Assembly: GCA_905212345.1 (NCBI GenBank)
Contig: CAJMEC010000016.1
Coordinates: forward strand, 1 to 30,704
From: an uncultured Sutterella sp.
GTDB lineage: Bacteria; Pseudomonadota; Gammaproteobacteria; Burkholderiales; Burkholderiaceae_F
Length of the DNA: 30,704 nucleotides
Direction: 5' to 3'
Numbering within the stretch: position 1 is the first letter of the stretch; every line of letters starts with the position of its first letter. A program made the translations under genes and the position numbers. The notes below the pieces were generated by a model. The model did no database searches, was not told where the DNA came from, and worked only from the letters and a program-made list of their open reading frames with translations. Below, in pieces: positions 14,917 through 23,574 of the stretch.

Positions 14917-16470
14917 TTAGTGGCGGAAATGACGTTCACCGGTAAAGACCATAACGATGCCGCGTTCGTCGGCAGCGTCAATAACCTCTTGGTCGCGGAT
15001 CGAACCACCCGGTTGAATCACGCAACTTGCACCGGCATCCACCACGACATCCAAACCGTCTCTAAACGGGAAAAAAGCGTCGCTGGCAACAGCTGTATCC
15101 TTCAAACTTAGTCCAGCTTCTTCGGCCTTAATGGAAGCGATACGGGCAGAGTCCACGCGGCTCATCTGACCGGCGCCCACGCCCATCGTCATGCCGTCTT
15201 TGGCAAAGACAATCGTGTTGGACTTCACAAATTTTGCGACACGCCAGGCAAAGAGCATGTCCTTGAGCTGTTGAGCCGTCGGTTGCTTCTTCGTGACCAC
15301 GCGCAAAGCCTCTTCAGAGACCACTTGCAAGTCAGGGGTTTGAACGAGAAGACCACCGCCCACGCGCTTGAAGTCAAAGTCGTTGTGATCGTCACCCATT
15401 TCGATCGTCAAAAGACGTAAATTGGGCTTCTTTTCAAGAATAGCCAAGGCTTCTGCATCAAAAGCCGGCGCCATGATCACCTCGGCAAATTGCTTGGAAA
15501 TCATTTCTGCGCAAGCGGCCGTTACCGGCGTATTGAAAGCCAAAATGCCACCGAAGGCACTCTTAGAGTCGGTCTTAAAGGCCTTGGCATAAGCTTCTGC
15601 GCTATCGGCGCCTACGGCTACACCGCAAGGATTGGCGTGTTTGATGATGACGCAAGCGGGTTCGGCGAATTGACGAACGGCTTCCCAAGCTGCATCGCTG
15701 TCGGCAATATTGTTGTAGGACAAAGCCTTGCCGTGCAATTGCTTATAACTTGCCAAAAGGCCCTTACCCACATGCACTTCACGGTAGAAAGCCGCCTTTT
15801 GATGAGGATTTTCACCGTAACGCATATCCTGAACCTTCACGAATTGACGAGTGAAGCTTTCCGGGAAATCCTTCTTTTGTTTGTCTTCGTCCAAAGCCGT
15901 GAGGTAATTGGAAATCATGGCATCGTAGCGGGCGGTATGGCAGAACACCTTCTTAGCTAAACGCAAACGGGTTTGAGCTGTCACTTCGCCTTTTTGTTTT
16001 AATTCTTCCAGCACCGCTGTGTAATCGGCCGGATCCACAACGACAGCCACGCTCTCATGGTTTTTGGCCGCAGCGCGGATCATGGTCGGACCGCCGATAT
16101 CGATATTTTCAATGGCTTCTTCAAATGTACAATCCGGTTTGGCAATCGTTGCCTCGAACGGATAGAGGTTCACAACAATGATGTCGATCGGATCAATGTT
16201 GTGCTCAGCCAAGGCCTTCATATGAGCAGGATCGGGGCGACGAGCCAAAATACCCGCGTGAATCTTCGGATTGAGTGTTTTGACACGACCGTCGAGCATT
16301 TCAGGAAAACCCGTGTAATCGGCCACCTCCTGAACTTCAATTCCCGCCTGAGCGATCAGTTTGGCTGTACCGCCCGTGGAGAGCAGGTGATAACCCAAAG
16401 CAGCGAGTTCGCGAGCGAATTCCACGACTCCGGTCTTATCAGACACACTCAACAAAGCTTGTTTACGCAT
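14917..16470 (-). CDS. purH: bifunctional AICAR transformylase / IMP cyclohydrolase
   Basis: PurH performs the last two steps of purine synthesis, formylating AICAR with 10-formyl-THF and closing the ring to IMP. The 517-residue protein shows the N-terminal cyclohydrolase domain (LLSVSDKTGVVEFA, LLSTGGTAKLI, EMLDGRVKTLNPKIHAGIL, IDIGGPTMIRAAAKN). The transformylase domain follows (RYGENPHQKAAFYRE, IIKHANPCGVAVG, and near the end SDAFFPFRDG and QPGGSIRD). Both domains are intact. AAGGA lies about 9 bases before the ATG. It is the third gene after dusB and fis, the standard betaproteobacterial order, and ruvC does not follow as it often does in that group. Confidence 0.98.
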   Translation of the reverse strand: MRKQALLSVSDKTGVVEFARELAALGYHLLSTGGTAKLIAQAGIEVQEVADYTGFPEMLDGRVKTLNPKIHAGILARRPDPAHMKALAEHNIDPIDIIVVNLYPFEATIAKPDCTFEEAIENIDIGGPTMIRAAAKNHESVAVVVDPADYTAVLEELKQKGEVTAQTRLRLAKKVFCHTARYDAMISNYLTALDEDKQKKDFPESFTRQFVKVQDMRYGENPHQKAAFYREVHVGKGLLASYKQLHGKALSYNNIADSDAAWEAVRQFAEPACVIIKHANPCGVAVGADSAEAYAKAFKTDSKSAFGGILAFNTPVTAACAEMISKQFAEVIMAPAFDAEALAILEKKPNLRLLTIEMGDDHNDFDFKRVGGGLLVQTPDLQVVSEEALRVVTKKQPTAQQLKDMLFAWRVAKFVKSNTIVFAKDGMTMGVGAGQMSRVDSARIASIKAEEAGLSLKDTAVASDAFFPFRDGLDVVVDAGASCVIQPGGSIRDQEVIDAADERGIVMVFTGERHFRH

Positions 16471-16530
16471 AATTGCTGTCCTTAAAAATTAAAAAACAAA
16501 AAACAAAACCTTCCGACTCATCCTCAGCCA

Positions 16531-16839
16531 TCAGATGAGCTTGTAAAACTGTAACTTCTTGTGCAACGTGTTTCTGTTTATACCGAGAAGCTGCGCTGCC
16601 GCACATTTATTGTGTCCGGTGCGTTTCATTGCAAATTCAAGCAAGGGTTTTTCCACCGCTTGAATAACCATCGGATAGAGTTCGTGCTGCGGACGCATCC
16701 CGTTGAGCGCTTTGAAGTAACTTTGCAAATTACGAAGAACAGCCGCCTCGAGCGACTCATCTTGTTCGATTGTCGCCGGCTTCATCATCAACGGGTTTTC
16801 GGCCATCACTTCTTGTTTTTTGATTGTATCGGAAACCAT
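16531..16839 (-). CDS. fis: Fis family DNA-binding protein
   Basis: Fis is a small nucleoid protein that bends DNA and activates rRNA and other promoters. The C-terminal helix-turn-helix is clear: GHNKCAAAQLLGINRNTLHKKL, preceded by the dimer helices (NLQSYFKALNG, VIQAVEKPLLEFAMKRT). Position after dusB matches the dusB-fis operon found from E. coli to betaproteobacteria. The start is uncertain. GTG 16851, ATG 16839 and ATG 16806 are all in frame and none has a good ribosome binding site. I list ATG 16839 (102 residues); ATG 16806 would give 91. Either is longer than the roughly 77-80 residue Fis of typical betaproteobacteria, owing to an N-terminal extension. Confidence 0.9.
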   Translation of the reverse strand: MVSDTIKKQEVMAENPLMMKPATIEQDESLEAAVLRNLQSYFKALNGMRPQHELYPMVIQAVEKPLLEFAMKRTGHNKCAAAQLLGINRNTLHKKLQFYKLI

Positions 16840-16880
16840 ATCAATGAACACAAAAGAGAGAAAAAATTGTTATTTATAAC

Positions 16881-17864
16881 TTATAACCAACCTTGCCGCT
16901 TGAAATAGTCAAGCAGGCATTTGCCCTGAATAAGAGCGTCCGGTGCCTGACAGAGATCCGAGCGGACTTCTTCAAATCCGGACCAGCCCGTCAGATACCA
17001 TAAAAGGTGCTTTCTAAAAGTCATCACGGCGACCGGCTCAGGATAGCACTCAAAGTGCCACTGCCTGTGCATCAGTATCGCCCGCACTTTCTCCTCACAG
17101 GAAAGCTCAAAAGGCACACCTCTTTGAAGCGTTTCTTTTATTTCTTTAAAAAGCCATGGGCGGCCCAACGCTGCGCGGCCGATCATCACGGCCTGAGCGC
17201 CGGTATAACGCAAAACGGCCAAGGCTCGATTGGCATCGGTAATATCGCCGTTAGCCACCACCGGAATCGTCAGTTCCGAGGCTACTTGGGCAATGGTGTC
17301 GTACTCCACCGAACTGTCAAACGCCCCTGCCCTTGTTCTGCCATGGACGGTCAACATCGCAAAACCGGCTTTCTCAGCCCAGCGTCCCACTTGAAGCGCA
17401 TTTTTATGCTCCTCGTCCCACCCCGTTCGACATTTTAAGGTCACAGGAACCGCACACTTCTGGGATACGTCGCCAAGCGCCTCTAAAATTCGGCGAGCCA
17501 GCGCTTCTTCGCGCATAAGGGCAGAGCCACAGGCCACATTACAGACCTTTTTGGCCGGACACCCCATATTGAAATCAATGACCTCAGCGCCCGCATCAAC
17601 AGCCCAACGAAATGCTTCGGTAAGCGCAAGCGGATCAGCTCCCAAGAGCTGCACAACCCGGGGGCATTCCTCGTCAAAAAATTTCAATCTGGCTAAGGTT
17701 TTGCGGCTATTTCGCAATTGCGGTGCACTGGCGAGCATTTCACCCACCGCATAATCGGCGCCGAATTGGCGACACAAACGCCTAAAAGGCGCGTCCGTCA
17801 CCCCGGCCATTGGTGCCAGAAAAAGCCCGCCGTCAATACGGTACGGTCCTAAATTAAAACTCAT
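16881..17864 (-). CDS. dusB: tRNA-dihydrouridine synthase B
   Basis: Dus enzymes reduce uridines in the tRNA D-loop using FMN and NADPH. The 327-residue protein has the FMN-barrel start LAPMAGVTDAPFRRLCR (16-32), the catalytic cysteine in NMGCPAKKV (Cys102), LKCRTGWD, LTVHGRTR and the phosphate-binding VANGDI and MIGRAALGRPW. DusB subtype is supported by GADYAVGEM and by the following fis gene. It starts the dusB-fis-purH unit. A TTGACT element (18009-18004 on the minus strand) stands upstream but its -10 partner is weak. Confidence 0.96.
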   Translation of the reverse strand: MSFNLGPYRIDGGLFLAPMAGVTDAPFRRLCRQFGADYAVGEMLASAPQLRNSRKTLARLKFFDEECPRVVQLLGADPLALTEAFRWAVDAGAEVIDFNMGCPAKKVCNVACGSALMREEALARRILEALGDVSQKCAVPVTLKCRTGWDEEHKNALQVGRWAEKAGFAMLTVHGRTRAGAFDSSVEYDTIAQVASELTIPVVANGDITDANRALAVLRYTGAQAVMIGRAALGRPWLFKEIKETLQRGVPFELSCEEKVRAILMHRQWHFECYPEPVAVMTFRKHLLWYLTGWSGFEEVRSDLCQAPDALIQGKCLLDYFKRQGWL

Positions 17865-18037
17865 CAGGAAATTTCGCCCACGAAAACGCCACCGAAGGAG
17901 TAGCCAGCAATGGAGTTATTTTAATAATGCTGCCCATTTTTTGAGCAACATTTCTGCTTTTTCTGATTCAAAACAAACTATCCGTAGAAAAATAGTCATC
18001 AGAAGTCAACATATTGTGTTTTGAGAATATAAATTCT
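17865..18037 (-). promoter_or_regulatory. dusB upstream region with possible promoter
   Basis: The gap between murU and dusB on the same strand carries TTGACT at 18009-18004 with TACGGA 17 bases later, a weak sigma-70 match. The murU-proximal end contains a perfect palindrome, listed separately. No terminator with a U-run and no small ORF are seen. Confidence 0.3.
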
Positions 18038-18038
18038 C
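18023..18038. repeat. palindrome at the end of murU
   Basis: GAGAATATAAATTCTC is a perfect 6-bp inverted repeat with a 4-base centre. It begins at the murU stop codon, and a further GGAGAAT lies inside the murU end (18044-18050), giving three GAGAAT half-sites. It could be a weak hairpin or an operator for the dusB promoter 15 bases away. Confidence 0.4.
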
Positions 18039-18730
18039 TATTTGGAGAATTTCTGTCCCAAAGCCATGAGCGCCTGAGGAGTTCCGACATTTTCCCAAAA
18101 ACCGGTAAAAACCTCCCCGCTCACGCGGCCGGCTTCAATGAATTGATCCAACCAGGGGAAAAGTTTGGCAAAAACAATCGGCACGTTGCGGAAAATTCGA
18201 GGCGAAAAAAGACCGATGCTCGAATAGGTATACGTCCGAGAGTTTCTCGTCACAAGACCGTTGACCAATCCCATATCGCCTTCGGGATGAAAATCCGGGT
18301 TGGGCACCAAAATCAAATGTGCGTCCAATTGCCCTTGGCGGATTCGTTGAGCGTTTTTCCCTGTTAGAGCGGAAAAATCAAAATGCGTCGCAATATCGCC
18401 TGCCACCACAATAAATGGTTCATCCCCTTCACTTAAAAGAGGAAGAGCCTTGGCGATGCCTCCGAGCGTTTCGAGCGACTCATCATATGTTTTTCCTTCA
18501 ACGGAATAGTGAATATCGGCCCCACGATAATGCGTCCCCAAGGCCGGCAAAAACGTTTCCGACAAATGAGCCGTATTGATCACTATTTGGTTAACGCCGG
18601 CGCGAACCAAACCATCAATGGACCAATCGATCAGACGTCTGTCACCGGCTTTTAACAAAGGTTTAGGCAACTGATCAGTTAAAGGCCGCATGCGCTTGCC
18701 GCGGCCTGCGGCCAAAATCATCGCTCGCAC
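18038..18730 (-). CDS. murU: N-acetylmuramate alpha-1-phosphate uridylyltransferase
   Basis: MurU makes UDP-MurNAc from MurNAc-1-phosphate and UTP, the final step of the anabolic peptidoglycan-sugar recycling route. The 230-residue protein is a compact nucleotidyltransferase with the signature MILAAGRGKRMRPLTDQLPK (4-23), LLKAGDRRLIDW, the metal-binding VVAGDI and the C-terminal FWENVGTPQ. It lacks the C-terminal beta-helix of GlmU-like enzymes. It starts 9 bases after the amgK stop, so the two are translated as a pair. The same amgK-murU pair lies divergent to lptD in Pseudomonas and many betaproteobacteria, which strengthens the specific call over a generic sugar nucleotidyltransferase. Confidence 0.92.
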   Translation of the reverse strand: MRAMILAAGRGKRMRPLTDQLPKPLLKAGDRRLIDWSIDGLVRAGVNQIVINTAHLSETFLPALGTHYRGADIHYSVEGKTYDESLETLGGIAKALPLLSEGDEPFIVVAGDIATHFDFSALTGKNAQRIRQGQLDAHLILVPNPDFHPEGDMGLVNGLVTRNSRTYTYSSIGLFSPRIFRNVPIVFAKLFPWLDQFIEAGRVSGEVFTGFWENVGTPQALMALGQKFSK

Positions 18731-18739
18731 AACCGGCTC

Positions 18740-19750
18740 CTAGAACGTGTAGCCGTACTGCGGCACACTGTCTTCAATCTGGTCAACCAGGAAAAGAAGC
18801 GCCTTTAATTCGTCATAACGGTGGGCCGTTTGACGGACGTAATTAATGAAACGCGGCGTATCGGCCAAGTACTTAGGCTTATTATCACGGTAATTTAATC
18901 GCGCAAAAATGCCCAAAATCTTCAAATGACGCTGCAAGCCCATCCATTCGACATCTTTCCAGAAAATACCAAAATCCTGCGGCACGGGAATGCCGGCCTG
19001 ACGAGCTTTTTCCCAGTAGCGAATAGTCATGTCAATGACAAAGGTTTCGCCCCAACTGATGAAAGCGTCTCGTAAAAGAGAAGCGATGTCGTAAGAAACA
19101 GGCCCATAGAGTGCATCCTGGTAATCAAGGATACCCGGACCGCCTTGCGGCACCACCATTAAGTTGCGGGGCATATAGTCGCGGTGCACAAACACTTTGG
19201 CTTGAGACAGATTATTTTGCAAAATTCGCTCGAAACAAACTTTCAGCAAAGCGCTTTGACGTTCATCTAAAGTCTTATTGCGGTGCTTAGCGATGTACCA
19301 CTCGGGGAACAAATTCAATTCACGCGTCAGCGTTGCCCGGTCATACTCGGGCAAAACGCCTGGCTCTGAAATACTTTGCCATTTCACAAGCGCATCAATT
19401 GCTTCTGTCATCAATTCTCGCGCATTGTCTTCATTGAGGACATCCAAGTAAGTCTCGCGGCCCAAGTCGCTTAATAATAAGAAACCTTGCTCGGGACTTT
19501 GCTCGTAAATATGCGGCACAGTGAGCGACGCCTTTTCAAAAAGAGAGGTCACTTGGATGAAGGGACGAACGTCTTCATGAGCAGGCGGCGCATCCATCAC
19601 AATGAAGGTTTTGCCGTTTTGATCGGTTACACGAAAATAGCTTCTAAAGCCTGCGTCTGAACTGGCCGGAGCCTCGCTTTCGACGTCTAAAGCGTACTTG
19701 GAAGCGATACCAGATAACCATTCGTGGCGCTCATTTTGACGATCCGTCAT
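18740..19750 (-). CDS. amgK: N-acetylmuramate/N-acetylglucosamine kinase AmgK
   Basis: AmgK phosphorylates the anomeric position of recovered MurNAc (and GlcNAc), feeding MurU. The 336-residue protein has the aminoglycoside-phosphotransferase fold: the catalytic loop FVHRDYMPRN (187-196) and the metal-binding ILDYQDALYGPVSYD (207-221, Asp209). The LLLSDLGRETYLDVL region (91-105) is typical of the hinge in this family. Generic annotation would say aminoglycoside phosphotransferase, but pairing with murU identifies it. ATG 19750 is preferred because GGGGAAAG sits right before it; an ATG four codons upstream is possible. It is transcribed divergently from lptD across about 120 bases. Confidence 0.92.
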   Translation of the reverse strand: MTDRQNERHEWLSGIASKYALDVESEAPASSDAGFRSYFRVTDQNGKTFIVMDAPPAHEDVRPFIQVTSLFEKASLTVPHIYEQSPEQGFLLLSDLGRETYLDVLNEDNARELMTEAIDALVKWQSISEPGVLPEYDRATLTRELNLFPEWYIAKHRNKTLDERQSALLKVCFERILQNNLSQAKVFVHRDYMPRNLMVVPQGGPGILDYQDALYGPVSYDIASLLRDAFISWGETFVIDMTIRYWEKARQAGIPVPQDFGIFWKDVEWMGLQRHLKILGIFARLNYRDNKPKYLADTPRFINYVRQTAHRYDELKALLFLVDQIEDSVPQYGYTF

Positions 19751-19825
19751 GTCTTTCCCCATTTTTCTTTCACTTTGATGGGCGAAATTATGACACGGAG
19801 AGCGAAGAGCGCCAAGCGCTTCGGC

Positions 19826-19831
19826 TATAAT
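19826..19831 (+). promoter_or_regulatory. -10 box of probable lptD promoter
   Basis: A perfect TATAAT lies 38 bases before the lptD ATG in the divergent amgK/lptD region. No good -35 hexamer occurs 16-18 bases upstream. A start near 19838 would give a leader of about 32 bases. Confidence 0.4.
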
Positions 19832-19869
19832 GGGCGGGTACTGTTTGACGAACCTAATTCATTCATTTC

Positions 19870-22230
19870 ATGTCGGATTTTTCCAAAAACCCTTCGAAAG
19901 GGCTGCCCGCACTCAAAATTCTGAGTGTGGCGTGCGCGCTTGCCTGCGCAACTTACGCTCATGCTCAAACCTCCGATGGCGTTCGCCTGAGAACGGCAGG
20001 TTCACTCGATGACTCCCCACAAGTTGTTAACGAAAACAGCGCCAGTTTCATTTCGGCTGACCGAATGGAAACCACTGATGACCAGATTGTGCTCTCGGGC
20101 GACGCGGAAGTTCGTCGTGCCGGGACAGTCATTCGAGGCGACAACATTACCTACACCCAGTCGACTGACACGGTGGATGTGAAAGGAAACGCCGTGGTCA
20201 CTCGAGCCGGCGCCCGTTTTGCCGGCCCCGAACTCAATTACCAAATTGAGACTGAAACGGGTGAAATGCAAGACGCGACCTATGAGTACGCCGCCCGCCG
20301 CATCCAAGGGAAAACAAAGTACGCACGATTTGAAAGCGGTCAGTCCACTCAGTTGCGAGAAGCTACGCTTTCAACCTGCAAACCCGGCAGCAAAGCCTGG
20401 TGGATAGAAGCCGACACGCTCACCATTGATGAAACTAGCAACATGGCCACTGCCCATGATGTGAGTTTTCACTTGGCGGGGCTTCCCGTCTTAGGCACGC
20501 CTTATGCCTTTTTCCCGGTGGGCACTGACCGTCAAAGCGGTCTTCTGACTCCCACTATCGGCATGAGTTCTGATTTGGGTTTTGACTATGCTCAGCCCAT
20601 CTATTGGAACATCGCACCCAACTATGACTACACGTTCACGCCTCGCATTATGGGCAAGCGCGGCATTATGCTTGGCAATGAATTCCGATTCTTAACGGAA
20701 AACATGGGCGGCACCCTCACCTATGATTGGGTACCTGACGACCGCCATGAAGACAGAAGCCGCTATGGGGCCAGAGTGGACGCTTGGGCCAAATGGAATG
20801 ACTTCCACTTTGATGTGGATTACAACCGAGCAAGCGACGGTGACTTCTTAAGCGACTTCTCCAGCAACCTCAGCGAAGGCGACAACGCCATCTTGCCGCA
20901 GGACTTTTCCGCCAAGTACAGCAAGGATTTCTGGACTGCCTCTTTGAGTGTGCGTAAAAACCAAGTCCTCGAACGTGATCATCACGATCCGGTCGACCGT
21001 CCGTATGAGAAAGTTCCGGAATTTAGCTGGAGCGCCTACTACGCGGACTTCTACGGCTTTGAAATTTCGAGCACCTTGGAAGCCACACGCTTTAAGCACC
21101 GCGATAAAGACTTTAAACCTGAGGGCGATCGTTTCTACATGAACCACTCCATCGCTTATCCGATGAGAGGCTCTTATTGGTTCTTTACGCCCAAGGCCAT
21201 GTTGACCGGTGTTTCTTATAACCTCACGGGACTCAATAATCTTGACCCCGATTTCCGGAACACGGTGGGTTATGAAAAGAATTCCCACTTTGTGGTGCCG
21301 ACATTTAGTTTGGATACGGGCTTGATCTTTGAGCGCGAAGCTTCATGGTTTGGTCAGGACGCTACCCAAACGTTTGAGCCGAGACTCTTTTACGTCTACA
21401 CACCGTATCGCGACCAAAGCAAGATGCCGGTGTTTGACAGCTCTTACATGGATTTAAGTTTCGGCAGCTTTTTCATGGAAAATGCCTTCACAGGCCATGA
21501 CCGAGTCTCTGAAGCCAATCAGGTTTCGCTTATCCTGACATCGCGTTACTTGGATCGCAAGTCCGGTCAAGAGTTATTTAGCGCCTCTATCGGCCAGCGT
21601 TACTACTTCTCCGATCAGGACGTCGCTTTAAATCGCTACACCATTGATGACTGGTACGAGTATCGCAGCGGCACGCGCAGTATTGAAGGTATCAACAAAG
21701 AAAGCCGCAGTGACTACCTCGGCAATATCACGGCTCATTTAACGAAGAATATTGTGGCTTCGACAACGGCTCAATACTCAACGAGCGAAGATCGCTTCAC
21801 GCGCATTAATGCCGGCATCCGTTGGCAACCGAAACCATCTGCGGTGGTGGGACTTTATTACCGCTACGACGATCTTCCGACCACTCTCGAAGAAGACCGC
21901 ATTAAACAAATCGACTTGGGTGTTCAATGGCCGCTTACCAATTCACTCTACGGTCTTGCACGCTACAATTACGCGCTTGATGAAAGTAAGCCCGTTGAAA
22001 TGCTAGCCGGTGTTGAGTATGTCGCCGATTGCTGGGCCTTGCGCCTGGTCGGCCAACGCTCACTCGATAGTGAAGACAGGTACGATACAACCTTCTTCAT
22101 CCAATTAGAATTGACGGGCTTGGGCTCTATCGGCTCTGACCCGATCGAAGAATTGCGCCGTGCCATCCCGGGCTATCGGCCTACGACAGACCAACCCGGT
22201 GCAGCCGGACTTTATGACTACTATGAATAA
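19870..22230 (+). CDS. lptD: LPS-assembly outer-membrane protein LptD
   Basis: LptD with LptE inserts lipopolysaccharide into the outer leaflet. The 786-residue precursor has a signal peptide ending AHAQ (about 33). An OstA/LptA-like jellyroll domain follows (about 55-170, with FISADRMETTDDQIVLSGDAEV), then the plug-side TLSTCKPGSKAWWIEADTL segment, the LPVLGTPYAFFPV stretch with RQSGLLTPTIG, and a large beta-barrel. The mature protein has only two cysteines, Cys170 and Cys721, where E. coli has four. A single N-to-C disulfide would still join jellyroll and barrel. The ATG has no strong ribosome binding site. surA follows with overlap and rsmA after that, matching the lptD-surA-rsmA order with pdxA absent. 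Confidence 0.96.
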   Translation: MSDFSKNPSKGLPALKILSVACALACATYAHAQTSDGVRLRTAGSLDDSPQVVNENSASFISADRMETTDDQIVLSGDAEVRRAGTVIRGDNITYTQSTDTVDVKGNAVVTRAGARFAGPELNYQIETETGEMQDATYEYAARRIQGKTKYARFESGQSTQLREATLSTCKPGSKAWWIEADTLTIDETSNMATAHDVSFHLAGLPVLGTPYAFFPVGTDRQSGLLTPTIGMSSDLGFDYAQPIYWNIAPNYDYTFTPRIMGKRGIMLGNEFRFLTENMGGTLTYDWVPDDRHEDRSRYGARVDAWAKWNDFHFDVDYNRASDGDFLSDFSSNLSEGDNAILPQDFSAKYSKDFWTASLSVRKNQVLERDHHDPVDRPYEKVPEFSWSAYYADFYGFEISSTLEATRFKHRDKDFKPEGDRFYMNHSIAYPMRGSYWFFTPKAMLTGVSYNLTGLNNLDPDFRNTVGYEKNSHFVVPTFSLDTGLIFEREASWFGQDATQTFEPRLFYVYTPYRDQSKMPVFDSSYMDLSFGSFFMENAFTGHDRVSEANQVSLILTSRYLDRKSGQELFSASIGQRYYFSDQDVALNRYTIDDWYEYRSGTRSIEGINKESRSDYLGNITAHLTKNIVASTTAQYSTSEDRFTRINAGIRWQPKPSAVVGLYYRYDDLPTTLEEDRIKQIDLGVQWPLTNSLYGLARYNYALDESKPVEMLAGVEYVADCWALRLVGQRSLDSEDRYDTTFFIQLELTGLGSIGSDPIEELRRAIPGYRPTTDQPGAAGLYDYYE

Positions 22231-23560
22231 GATGAAATACTTGGCGTTGCTTGCCGCCTTTTCCGCAAGCGTATGTATGGCTCAAACCGCAGGCACTAAG
22301 ACGGCTGCCTCTGAGCCGCAGGTTCTCAATGCCGTGGTCGCGGTTGTAAATAATGACGTGATCACCACGGGGGAACTTGCCGAGCGCGCTCACTCGGCCG
22401 CTTTGAACCTTAGACGCCAAAAGATTCAATTGCCTCCGATGCCGCAACTGCGGGCTCAAGTTCTCGAGCAGCTTATTTTGGAGCGCGCCATCTCCCAGCG
22501 TGCCCGTGAAACCGGCATTCGTGTTGATGACGGTGTTGTCAATGCCACCATTGAGCAAATCGCCGCTCAAAACAAAATTACCGTTGCTGAATTGCGTCGC
22601 CGCCTGTCGCTTGATGGCGTGACATTCCCGCAATTTCGAGAAGAAATTCGCTCCCAAATTGTGGCTCAACGCTTGCGCGAACGCGAAGTGGATGAAGAAA
22701 TCAAGATTCCAGAAAGTGAAATTGATGCGTTCTTAGCCGACCAGGCGGGCTTCAACATTAACGATACGATTGAGTACAACATCTCGCATATCTGGATTCC
22801 GACCTCTGACGGCATGAGCACCGAAGAACTCAACAACGCCCGCGACACGGCCGAAGATATTTTGGATCGTGCCCGTGACGGAGAAGACTTCGGACAACTC
22901 GCCGCCTCTTTCTCGAGAGCGCCGGATGCCTTGGATGGCGGCAACCTCGGTTGGAGAACGCTGTCGCAAATGCCGACAGCCCTGTCTACCGCGGTTCGCG
23001 AAGCCCGACAGAATCCGTCTAAGATTGCAATGAATGTCAGCTCTGACGGCTACTACATCGTCAAAGTCAATGACCGCCGCGATGGCGTTCAAACAAAACT
23101 CGCTGGCGGCCCGGTTACCCAGACTCACGTTCGCCACATTCTGATGGCCGTAACTCCGGTGACCGATGAAGCAACCGTTTTAAACCGCTTAAACGACATT
23201 CGTAAGCGTTTGGTGCAAAACAAAGAAGACTTTGCCACTCTCGCCCGCTTACATTCCGTGGACGGTTCGGCCACGCGCGGCGGTGACTTGGGTTGGGTGC
23301 AACCCGGTGATACGGTTCCGGCTTTTGAAGAAGCCATGAATCGTTTGCAGCCCGGCGAAATCAGCCAACCGATTAAGACTCAATACGGTTATCACATTAT
23401 TCAAGTGATCGATCGCCGTGAAGAAGCGATGAACGCAGAACGCATGCGTTACATGGCCCGTCAAATTCTTCGTCAAAGAAAATTGGCTGAAGCCACGGCC
23501 ACCTGGCAGCGCGAATTGCGTGACCGCGCCTACGTTGAAATTCGCCGCGACGAACTCTAA
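22223..23560 (+). CDS. surA: periplasmic chaperone and peptidyl-prolyl isomerase SurA
   Basis: SurA escorts unfolded outer-membrane proteins, LptD among them, to the BAM complex. The roughly 445-residue protein has a signal peptide (MNKMKYLALLAAFSASVCMA), the SurA N-domain beginning LNAVVAVVNNDVITTGEL, two parvulin domains (one near ISHIWIPTSDG, one near VRHILMAVTP with GGDLGWVQPGDTVPAFEEA) and the C-terminal helix rejoining the N-domain. The first parvulin copy (FSRAPDALDGGNLGWR) and the second both keep the GGxLGW core. Candidate starts are ATG 22214, 22223 and 22232. I chose 22223, whose ATGAATAA overlaps the lptD stop and allows translational coupling. This start is not certain. Confidence 0.95.
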   Translation: MNKMKYLALLAAFSASVCMAQTAGTKTAASEPQVLNAVVAVVNNDVITTGELAERAHSAALNLRRQKIQLPPMPQLRAQVLEQLILERAISQRARETGIRVDDGVVNATIEQIAAQNKITVAELRRRLSLDGVTFPQFREEIRSQIVAQRLREREVDEEIKIPESEIDAFLADQAGFNINDTIEYNISHIWIPTSDGMSTEELNNARDTAEDILDRARDGEDFGQLAASFSRAPDALDGGNLGWRTLSQMPTALSTAVREARQNPSKIAMNVSSDGYYIVKVNDRRDGVQTKLAGGPVTQTHVRHILMAVTPVTDEATVLNRLNDIRKRLVQNKEDFATLARLHSVDGSATRGGDLGWVQPGDTVPAFEEAMNRLQPGEISQPIKTQYGYHIIQVIDRREEAMNAERMRYMARQILRQRKLAEATATWQRELRDRAYVEIRRDEL

Positions 23561-23574
23561 AGGACTGGGAAAGC

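Noticed and set aside
17865..18037. A small unannotated gene between dusB and murU
   Set aside because: No frame there has a ribosome binding site followed by a plausible reading frame.
18740..19750. Aminoglycoside resistance phosphotransferase
   Set aside because: The fold is shared, but the pairing with murU and the position beside lptD identify it as the cell-wall sugar kinase AmgK.
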